Assembly (NCBI GenBank): GCA_017994425.1
Contig: JAGOKS010000015.1
Location: 1-36,831 of the forward strand
Length of the DNA: 36,831 nt
Direction of reading: 5' to 3'
From: Bacteroidales bacterium
Lineage (GTDB): Bacteria > Bacteroidota > Bacteroidia > Bacteroidales > WCHB1-69
The first letter of the stretch is position 1. Every line of letters starts with the position of its first letter. The notes under the pieces are model-generated. The model was not told where the DNA came from and searched no databases. It was given only the letters and a program-made list of their open reading frames with translations. A program made the position numbers and the translations under genes. Shown piece after piece: positions 30,498 to 36,831 of the stretch.

Positions 30498-33400
30498 CTA
30501 TCGTTTTACTTCTACTTGTTCAAAGCCTTCGATAATATCTCCTACTTTAATATCATTAAATCCTACGATATTCAACCCACATTCATAATTTGCCGAAACT
30601 TCTTTCACATCATCTTTAAAACGTTTCAACGAGCCTAATTTACCCGTAAAGATAACGATACCATCGCGAATTACACGTATTTGAGTGTTACGTTGAACTT
30701 TTCCGTCAAGGACAAAACATCCTGCTATTGTACCAACTTTTGAAATATGGAATGTTTCCCTGACTTCGATATTGCATACAATATTTTCTTTAATTTCAGG
30801 AGCACGCATACCTTCAATAGCGTCTTTAAGTTCGTTAATGGCATCATAAATTATGGAGTATGTACGAATATCGACTTGTTCTTGTTCAGCTAATTTTTTA
30901 GCACCCCCTGAAGGACGAACCTGGAATGCAATAATAATGGCATTAGAAGCAGAAGCGAGTAACACATCCGATTCAATTACTTGCCCTACCGATTTATGAA
31001 TAACATTCAACTGAACTTCATTGGTTGACAATCGCAACAATGCATCTGTCAAGGCTTCGATAGAACCATCGACATCTCCTTTAACAATGATATTTAATTC
31101 TTTAAAATCACCAATGGCAATACGTCTTCCAATTTCATCCAGCGTAATATGTTTTTGTGTACGTAATCCTTGTTCACGTACCAATTGGATTCTTTTATTA
31201 ACAACAGCTTTGGCTTCACGTTCTTCTTTATATACTTTAAAAGTATCTCCCGCCTGAGGAGCACTGTTTAAACCAAGTATCAAGACAGGCGAAGAAGGTC
31301 CTGCTTCTTTAACAATTTGATTTCTTTCATTATACATAGCTCTTGTTTTACCACAAGCAGAGCCGGCAGCAATAACATCACCGGTACGTAAAGTACCATT
31401 TTGCACCAGTATTTTTGCTACATAGCCACGACCTTTGTCTAATGAAGATTCTATAACAGTACCGGTAGCAATTGCTTTTGGATTTGCTTTTAAATCAAGC
31501 ATCTCAGCTTCTATCAATACTTTTTCCAGTAACACTTCCACATTAAGTCCTTTTTTTGCAGAAATATCCTGACTTTGAATTTTACCTCCCCATTCTTCAA
31601 CCAAAAGGTTCATATTTGCCAATGAAGCTCTGATTTTTTCCGGATCAGCACCGGGTTTATCAATTTTATTGATAGCAAATATCATGGGAACACCGGCAGC
31701 TTGAGCATGATTGATAGCTTCAGTGGTTTGTGGCATAATGCTATCATCAGCGGCAATAACCACAATAACAATATCGGTTACTTTAGCACCGCGAGCACGC
31801 ATGGCGGTAAAAGCTTCATGACCGGGTGTATCAAGAAAGGTTATTCGTTTTTTATTTGGAAGTTGCACTTCATAAGCACCAATATGTTGGGTAATCCCCC
31901 CCTCTTCACCGGCTATAACGTTTGTTTTTCTAATATAGTCAAGCAATGACGTTTTCCCGTGGTCAACATGTCCCATAACGGTTACAATGGGAGAACGTTC
32001 TACTAAAAATTCGGGGTTCATATCAATTTCATCTTCTTTTTCTTCATCGTCCAGTCCGACAAACTGCACTTTAAAGCCAAATTCATCGGCGAGCAAAGAA
32101 ATAGTTTCGGCACCTAAACGTTGATTAATGGCTACTGCCATCCCAATACTCATACACGTTGATATTATCTGTGTAACAGGCATATTCATCATAGCAGCCA
32201 ATTCATTAGCAGTAATAAATTCGGTTACTTTGAGAATATTCTTTTCCATTTCGGAACGCTCTTGTGCTTCGATAATTTCATGTTGAATATGTTCTCTTTT
32301 TTCTCTACGATATTTAGAAGATTTCGTTTTCCCGATTGGCGCTAAGCGAGCCATAGTTTTCTTAACTTGTTTTTCGATTTCTTCATCTGAATAATCAACT
32401 TTATGACTAGTTTTAGGCGGAATTACTCCTCTATCCTTACGCTTTTTAAAACCTAGAGTAGTCTCTTCGGCTTCAGGATATTTTGAAAAAGAAGTTTTTA
32501 TACGTTTTCGTTTTTTCCTTACATCACCTTCTGATTCTATGTTTCCCGTGTTCTTTTTCCATATTTTTTTAGGCTCCTTTTTTTCTATATCAGCAGTATC
32601 TTCTTTGAGTTTATCTTCCGTAAAATTAGGTGCTGAATCGTCTTTCTTAGTGCTTTTTACAAAATCATTCTTCTTTATTTGTTTGAATTTTTCTTGTTGT
32701 TGTCTTTTATTTTCTAATTCTTTTTCTTTTTTCTCTTTCTTTTCTTTCTGCAGTTCTTCTCTTGATTTTTTCTTAGGTTTGGTAAGCATATTCATTTTTG
32801 CTAAATCAATCATACCAATAACATTTGGTTTGGGAGCTTTAGCATCATTCTCTTGCTCTGTTGTAATAATGTCGTTTGTCTCCAATAAAGACTCATTCTC
32901 TTCGTGAGATAAATCATCTGTTTGTATTTTTTCATTTTCTATTTCCTCTTTATCGGGTTGGGATTGAGTTTGTTCTTTTTTCTTCTCTATTTCCGATTCA
33001 GGATCGTATTCAATAGTAGTGTCTGTCATTTCTGCATCCACATCTGCATTTATTGGCTCTACGATTTTTTCAACATCCAATTGTTCTACAGGGGACGCCT
33101 TAATTTCAATATCCTCATTTGAGAGAATCGCTTGCTCATTGTTTGTGGATGTATCTTTCTTTTTAGTTTTCTTTTTTGTATGTGTATCTAAATCTATCTT
33201 ACCTACAATTTTTAATTTTTGTTTAGGAACTTCAATCGTAGCAGGAACTTTTTCTTCTATAGGAATTTCTTTAGGTTTTTCCTTTTCATGCTTTTCGATT
33301 TGTGTAGGTTGATTAATGATAATTTCTTTTTTCTCATTATCTGAAACCGTCCGTGTTTCTTCTTTATTATCAGAAGTTGTATGGGATTTAAAACCACTCC

Positions 33401-33614
33401 CTATTTCAAGTTTTTGTGATTCAGCTTTTACGTCTTTTTCTTTTTTATATTCTTGGTCAATAAGTTCATATAATTCAACACTTAACTTTGTGTTATCATT
33501 ATTTTCAATCACAAATCCTTTTTTAAACAAAAAATCAACAATAGTAGATGTAGCAACATTATATTCTTTTGCTGCTTTGCCTAATCGTGGTATTATTTTT
33601 TTTTCTTCTGACAT
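30498..33614 (-). CDS. infB: Translation initiation factor IF-2
   Basis: IF-2 brings initiator tRNA to the 30S subunit and hydrolyses GTP on subunit joining. The C-terminal half shows the G-domain: GHVDHGKTSLLDYIRK (G1, about residue 546), DTPGHEAFTAMRARGA (G3), NKIDKPGAD (G4) and SAKKGLNV (G5), followed by domains II-IV. The first ~450 residues are Lys/Glu-rich with an N-terminal IF2N-like head (RLGKAAKEYNVATSTIVDFL) and a long charged linker. The total, 1,038 residues, is large but usual for Bacteroidota. It is the last gene of rimP-nusA-infB and abuts meaB tail to tail. Confidence 0.98.
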   Translation of the reverse strand: MSEEKKIIPRLGKAAKEYNVATSTIVDFLFKKGFVIENNDNTKLSVELYELIDQEYKKEKDVKAESQKLEIGSGFKSHTTSDNKEETRTVSDNEKKEIIINQPTQIEKHEKEKPKEIPIEEKVPATIEVPKQKLKIVGKIDLDTHTKKKTKKKDTSTNNEQAILSNEDIEIKASPVEQLDVEKIVEPINADVDAEMTDTTIEYDPESEIEKKKEQTQSQPDKEEIENEKIQTDDLSHEENESLLETNDIITTEQENDAKAPKPNVIGMIDLAKMNMLTKPKKKSREELQKEKKEKKEKELENKRQQQEKFKQIKKNDFVKSTKKDDSAPNFTEDKLKEDTADIEKKEPKKIWKKNTGNIESEGDVRKKRKRIKTSFSKYPEAEETTLGFKKRKDRGVIPPKTSHKVDYSDEEIEKQVKKTMARLAPIGKTKSSKYRREKREHIQHEIIEAQERSEMEKNILKVTEFITANELAAMMNMPVTQIISTCMSIGMAVAINQRLGAETISLLADEFGFKVQFVGLDDEEKEDEIDMNPEFLVERSPIVTVMGHVDHGKTSLLDYIRKTNVIAGEEGGITQHIGAYEVQLPNKKRITFLDTPGHEAFTAMRARGAKVTDIVIVVIAADDSIMPQTTEAINHAQAAGVPMIFAINKIDKPGADPEKIRASLANMNLLVEEWGGKIQSQDISAKKGLNVEVLLEKVLIEAEMLDLKANPKAIATGTVIESSLDKGRGYVAKILVQNGTLRTGDVIAAGSACGKTRAMYNERNQIVKEAGPSSPVLILGLNSAPQAGDTFKVYKEEREAKAVVNKRIQLVREQGLRTQKHITLDEIGRRIAIGDFKELNIIVKGDVDGSIEALTDALLRLSTNEVQLNVIHKSVGQVIESDVLLASASNAIIIAFQVRPSGGAKKLAEQEQVDIRTYSIIYDAINELKDAIEGMRAPEIKENIVCNIEVRETFHISKVGTIAGCFVLDGKVQRNTQIRVIRDGIVIFTGKLGSLKRFKDDVKEVSANYECGLNIVGFNDIKVGDIIEGFEQVEVKR

Positions 33615-33652
33615 AAATTTATGTAATTAATTAAAATTTTAAAAGTCAATCC

Positions 33653-34894
33653 TTATTGTTCAAATTCTGCTTTGATAATACGTAGGACTTCATCGATTGT
33701 TTCTTCTTCTAAATCGGTACGGTGTATAAGTTCATCTCTTGAAATATCAAGGACATTTTTAGCTGTATAACAACCTATATTTTTAAGAGCGTCAATTATC
33801 CATTGATCAATTTCATCTGAAAATTCTTGTAATTCGACATCTTCTTCATCAATTACATCATTTCTGAATATATCAATTTCATAGCCTGTAAGTTTACTTG
33901 CCAATTTTATATTACTTCCACCTTTACCAATTGCCAAAGAAATTTGATCAGGATTCATATATACACGAACACTTTTTGATTCTTCGTTGAGTTCAATGCT
34001 TGTAATTTTAGCCGGACTTAGTGCACGCGAAATATATAATACATTGTTGGTTGTAAAATTTATTACATCAATATTTTCGTTTCTCAATTCTCTTACGATC
34101 CCATGAATACGCACTCCTTTCATACCTACACAAGCACCAACAGGATCTATTCGGTCATCATAGGTTTCGACTGCAATTTTTGCTCTTTCACCGGGAACAC
34201 GTACAATATTTTTGATTATTATTAATCCATCGTAAATTTCAGGAATTTCTTCTTCCATTAAACGTTCAAGAAATACCGGAGACGTTCGGGAAACAACAAT
34301 AAATGAGGAATTCATTCTCGGTTCTACTTTAATTACAACAGCGCGAATAGGATCTCCTTTTTTATAAAAATCTCCAGGTATTTGCTCATTTTTAGGCAAT
34401 AACAGTTCTATTCCTTCCTCATCAACAAGTAGAATTTCTTTTTTAAACACTTGATAAACGGTGCCTGTTACAATTTCACCTATACGACTATTATATTTTT
34501 GATAAATAATATCCCCTTCATATTCCATAAGTTTTGTAACCAAATTTTGGCGTAATGACAATATTTCTCTTCTTCCGAAATCTTCCAAACGAATCTTTTG
34601 ACAGACTTCTTCTCCTACTTCAAAATCCGGTTCAATTTTAATAGCTTCAGATAATTCGATTTGTCTAACCGGATCTGTAAGATTGCCATCTTCTACAATT
34701 TCAAAATATCGCTGAAATTCGACATCTCCTTTATCCACATTTGTAATTACACTTACATTTGCCTCTTGTCCATACTTTTTTAATAACATATGTTTGAAAA
34801 TATCTTCGAGGATAAACATAAATGTTTCTCTATCAATATTTTTTAATTCTTTAAACTCAGTAAATGATTCTATTAAATTCAGATCTTCTTTCAT
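33653..34894 (-). CDS. nusA: Transcription termination/antitermination factor NusA
   Basis: NusA binds RNA polymerase and nascent RNA to control pausing and termination. Residues 1-125 form the polymerase-binding domain. An S1 domain follows (GEIVTGTVYQVFKKEILLV, about 133-195), then two KH domains, seen in CVGMKGVRIHGIVREL and SLAIGKGGSNIKLASKLTG. The C-terminus has an acidic stretch and a short helix-hairpin domain. At 413 residues it lacks the two acidic repeats of E. coli NusA, as in most non-proteobacteria. It is 17 bases behind rimP and 38 ahead of infB. The operon leader contains a terminator-like hairpin, compatible with NusA autoregulation. Confidence 0.97.
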   Translation of the reverse strand: MKEDLNLIESFTEFKELKNIDRETFMFILEDIFKHMLLKKYGQEANVSVITNVDKGDVEFQRYFEIVEDGNLTDPVRQIELSEAIKIEPDFEVGEEVCQKIRLEDFGRREILSLRQNLVTKLMEYEGDIIYQKYNSRIGEIVTGTVYQVFKKEILLVDEEGIELLLPKNEQIPGDFYKKGDPIRAVVIKVEPRMNSSFIVVSRTSPVFLERLMEEEIPEIYDGLIIIKNIVRVPGERAKIAVETYDDRIDPVGACVGMKGVRIHGIVRELRNENIDVINFTTNNVLYISRALSPAKITSIELNEESKSVRVYMNPDQISLAIGKGGSNIKLASKLTGYEIDIFRNDVIDEEDVELQEFSDEIDQWIIDALKNIGCYTAKNVLDISRDELIHRTDLEEETIDEVLRIIKAEFEQ

Positions 34895-34911
34895 ATCTTA
34901 TTTATATATAA

Positions 34912-35367
34912 TTAATTTTTATTAAACACAACTTCAAGTTTTGCTTCTTCAATTTCATCCATTGATATTTCTTTTACAACAGAAGGATTTTTTTTATTAC
35001 CTTGAATCTCCAATAAAAGACTTTGTTCCTGTGCTTCTATTAATGTACCTTTTAATTTACTTTGATCCTTCATTTTTATAGATAACATTTTCCCTTCTGC
35101 ATTTTTATATTGACGAAACATAACAAATGGTCTACCTAATCCAAAGGAAGACACATTTAATTCAAAATCAACTTTATCTCTATCTAAATGCTTTTCCACA
35201 AAACGGCTAACTTGGATACAACTATCTATTGACACTCCATTATCGCCATCTAAAAACACCAAAATAGTATTCCCTTTTTTAACTTTCACTTCAGTAATAA
35301 ACAAATCAGTGCCTTGGATAGCTTCCAAAACTAATTTTGTTATCAAGTCATTATTTAGTATACTCAT
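34912..35367 (-). CDS. rimP: Ribosome maturation factor RimP
   Basis: RimP assists 30S assembly. The N-terminal domain block ISIDSCIQVSRFVEKHLDRD followed by FELNVSSFGLGRPF fits the family; the usual E-V-S-S-P-G-L becomes NVSSFGLGRP. The C-terminal SH3-like domain includes GTLIEAQEQSLLLEI. Length 151 is normal. It opens the rimP-nusA-infB operon. No -7 element is found between it and the upstream tRNA-Gln, so transcription probably enters through the tRNA and its terminator-like hairpin. Confidence 0.93.
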   Translation of the reverse strand: MSILNNDLITKLVLEAIQGTDLFITEVKVKKGNTILVFLDGDNGVSIDSCIQVSRFVEKHLDRDKVDFELNVSSFGLGRPFVMFRQYKNAEGKMLSIKMKDQSKLKGTLIEAQEQSLLLEIQGNKKNPSVVKEISMDEIEEAKLEVVFNKN

Positions 35368-35385
35368 CTTTATTGTACTAAAAAA

Positions 35386-35407
35386 GGAGTAAACTTTTGG
35401 TTTCTCC
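35386..35407 (-). terminator. Terminator/attenuator between tRNA-Gln and rimP
   Basis: On the minus strand a stem of GGAG-AAAC with GTTT-A-CTCC (one bulged base) around CAAAA is followed by six T (complement of 35380-35385). It lies 47 bases after the tRNA and 18 before the rimP ATG. It probably ends tRNA transcripts while letting some polymerase through. Confidence 0.65.
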
Positions 35408-35454
35408 TTCTTAATAATTATCCCTTAAATTTCGTTCATTCAACGACGAACTTG

Positions 35455-35525
35455 TTGACCAACCAGGATTCGAACCTAGACAGGCAGTACCAAAAACTGC
35501 AGTGCTACCATTACACCATTGGTCA
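35455..35525 (-). tRNA. tRNA-Gln (anticodon UUG)
   Basis: A complete cloverleaf can be folded on the minus strand: acceptor TGACCAA/TTGGTCA, D stem GTGT/GCAC with AATGGTA loop, anticodon stem GCAGT/ACTGC with loop TTTTGGT (anticodon TTG) and a T stem around TTCGAAT. The discriminator is A and no CCA is encoded. It is 71 bases long with its own -7 element upstream, and it precedes the rimP-nusA-infB operon. Confidence 0.95.
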
Positions 35526-35540
35526 TGTTCAAAAGCAATG

Positions 35541-35548
35541 CAAAAGTA
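35541..35548 (-). promoter_or_regulatory. -7 promoter element (tRNA-Gln, probably rimP-nusA-infB)
   Basis: TACTTTTG on the minus strand, 15 bases before the tRNA 5' end. A TTGACAAA-like upstream element precedes it, a good strong-promoter candidate. Confidence 0.65.
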
Positions 35549-35731
35549 AAAAAAAAACGTTTGTCAATAACAAGATTTAGAAAAAAAAATAATAATTTAC
35601 AACTATCTATATAAGAATGAATTATTATGCTTTTACTATTTTTAAATTAATTTTACGGACAAACAAAAAAAACAAGCATCCATATTTTTGGCATAAAAGA
35701 CGAGATTTTTTTGTATTTTTAATGACAAATT

Positions 35732-35983
35732 TTATGGAACAGGGTCATAACCACTTTTTCCCCAAGGATGACAAGAAAGGATACGTTTGAATGTTAACCA
35801 ACCTCCTTTGAAGGGTCCGTATTTTTTTATGGCTTGCAAACCATATACAGAACATGTGGGAGTAAAACGACAAGAAGGAGGGAAAAAAGGAGATATTGCA
35901 AACTGATACATTTTAATTAATACAATAAGAACAAAAGTTAAACTTTTACTTATTATTGTAAAAATAAAAATTAAAACTTTCAT
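35732..35983 (-). CDS. yidD: Membrane protein insertion efficiency factor YidD
   Basis: YidD supports YidC-dependent membrane insertion. An N-terminal amphipathic/hydrophobic segment precedes the family block [20 protein letters not shown], with the conserved cysteines, and the end [19 protein letters not shown]. The length, 83 residues, is standard. Its start codon overlaps the stop of the acyltransferase gene by one base (TAATG), so the two are translationally coupled. In many bacteria it sits with rpmH-rnpA-yidC; here it does not. Confidence 0.96.
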   Translation of the reverse strand: MKVLIFIFTIISKSLTFVLIVLIKMYQFAISPFFPPSCRFTPTCSVYGLQAIKKYGPFKGGWLTFKRILSCHPWGKSGYDPVP

Positions 35984-36534
35984 TATAAATTAAATTTTTC
36001 CGGATGTTTGCCTTTCATCCCTCTATAAAAATCTTCAATGATTATCAAATCTTTTTCGTAATCTCCGCTTGGATAAATACAAGGACCAATCCCTCCTTTT
36101 TTGGTACTCCAATCTAAATAGCCTAAGAAAATAGGCACTTTTGCAAATTCCGCAATAAAATAAAATCCTCTCTTCCATGATTTAACAAGCTTTCTTGTGC
36201 CTTCAGGAGCTATTAAAATGGCTATTTCATCCGACTTTTTAATAATATTTCCAACATCAAATGGCAAGCTGCGTATTTTTTTACTATCCACAGGTATGCC
36301 ACCCCATTTTCTTAAAAAATACCCTATCGGAAAAACAAAATATTGCTTTTTAATTAAAAATTTAATGTTAACCCCCATAGCAGTAAAAACCATTTTCCCA
36401 ACGATAAAATCATAAAGGCTGGTGTGAGGAGCAAACGCTATAATACTTTTTCTTGCTTCAGGAGGGACACTGTAATCAATATGAAAACCTGTAATTTTCA
36501 AAATGAATTTAATGATTTTAACTTTCACATTCAT
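35983..36534 (-). CDS. PlsC-type 1-acyl-sn-glycerol-3-phosphate acyltransferase
   Basis: A short acyltransferase of about 183 residues with the catalytic HTSLYD (H-x4-D), the substrate-binding GGIPVD and the EGTR motif in that order. This is the PlsC/LPLAT fold at the inner membrane, which transfers an acyl chain to lysophosphatidic acid or a related lipid. It has a hydrophobic N-terminus but no full transmembrane helix. The ATG at 36534 is chosen because a TTG at 36555 leaves almost no leader after the -7 element. It is co-transcribed with yidD. Its small size and lack of an N-terminal membrane domain suggest an accessory paralogue of the main PlsC. Confidence 0.87.
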   Translation of the reverse strand: MNVKVKIIKFILKITGFHIDYSVPPEARKSIIAFAPHTSLYDFIVGKMVFTAMGVNIKFLIKKQYFVFPIGYFLRKWGGIPVDSKKIRSLPFDVGNIIKKSDEIAILIAPEGTRKLVKSWKRGFYFIAEFAKVPIFLGYLDWSTKKGGIGPCIYPSGDYEKDLIIIEDFYRGMKGKHPEKFNL

Positions 36535-36555
36535 GCTTATAGAAAATATGCTCAA

Positions 36556-36831
36556 CTACAATAAAAATAATTGCAAAAATATTAAATTTATAAATTAAAA
36601 ATGAGAAATTGTATAGAATAATTTATTCTATTTAGTTAATATACGTATTGCCAAACATTCGATAAAATTCAACAGATTATTGTTCCACTTTATTACGCAG
36701 GGTATTTCTAACTGATATTCTACTATATATAGAACAATAGTGATGAGTATTATGTAAATGACTTTTCATAAACATTATTTATACAACTATTCCTTAGTTA
36801 TTTATATTATTTTTTATTTTTTTTTATAAAA
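36556..36831. other. AT-rich intergenic end of the window
   Basis: I see no gene, no RNA structure and only one promoter element (36574-36581) in these 276 bases. The sequence is very A/T-rich with several short T runs, and any upstream gene on the minus strand lies outside the window. Confidence 0.6.
36574..36581 (-). promoter_or_regulatory. -7 promoter element (acyltransferase-yidD)
   Basis: TATTTTTG on the minus strand, 40 bases before the ATG at 36534. Confidence 0.6.

Noticed and set aside
32539-33630. Plus-strand frames rich in Phe and Ser
   Set aside because: They are antisense shadows of the Lys/Glu-rich linker of infB, with no starts or promoters of their own.

Overview
The window looks like chromosomal DNA of a member of the Bacteroidota, most likely a Bacteroidales-type anaerobe. 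It is strongly AT-rich. At least 21 starts or leaders are preceded by the phylum's characteristic -7 element (TAnnTTTG). Shine-Dalgarno sequences are almost absent. The gene content also fits: PorP/SprF with a PorE-like partner, a S46 dipeptidyl-peptidase, an EFR1 ferredoxin, RLAN/RimK, an RNA-seq style HcpR/Hcp pair and MeaB. The S46 peptidase, hybrid cluster protein and MeaB together suggest an anaerobic, peptide-using, propionate-linked metabolism; that is inference.

Layout. 1-5.2 kb: envelope proteins (small lipoproteins, an OmpA-family protein, a metallophosphoesterase lipoprotein with an apparent nonsense mutation, a histidine phosphatase, a lysine/glutamine-rich secreted protein). 5.3-9.8 kb: EFR1 flavodoxin/ferredoxin, then an RLAN-RimK ATP-grasp ligase plus GNAT acetyltransferase, divergent from a secreted M20 peptidase. 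10-12.4 kb: blc lipocalin, pyrimidine-dimer glycosylase and FMN reductase in a tight operon, then a SAM methyltransferase. 12.5-17.7 kb (minus): smpB, dsbD, a uracil-DNA-glycosylase-family protein, a TEX264-like membrane-anchored GyrI-domain protein and a DUF1015 protein. 17.9-20.4 kb: a Crp/Fnr regulator divergent from hcp, with a perfect 14-bp palindrome placed near -42 of the hcp promoter. 20.6-21.8 kb: rpsF-rpsR-rplI, where rplI has a perfect AGGAGG. 22-27.5 kb: porP/sprF plus a PorE-like TPR/PD40/OmpA protein, convergent with a DPP11-type S46 peptidase.

27.6-29.3 kb is the accessory island. Two 111-bp direct repeats, each carrying a -7 element and an ATG, flank an Rhs C-terminal fragment and a 50-codon membrane ORF. 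These are followed by REP-like hairpins and a 230-bp segment bounded by perfect 25-bp inverted repeats. 29.4-36.5 kb: meaB, convergent with the rimP-nusA-infB operon. That operon is preceded by tRNA-Gln(UUG) and a terminator-like hairpin, with no other recognisable promoter. After this come yidD and a PlsC-type acyltransferase.

The most unusual signals are the repeat-supplied promoter and start on the Rhs tip, the in-frame stop in the metallophosphoesterase, the isolated Shine-Dalgarno of rplI next to the genes for bS6 and bS18, and the tRNA-led nusA operon. All family calls come from reading the translations; no database search was run.
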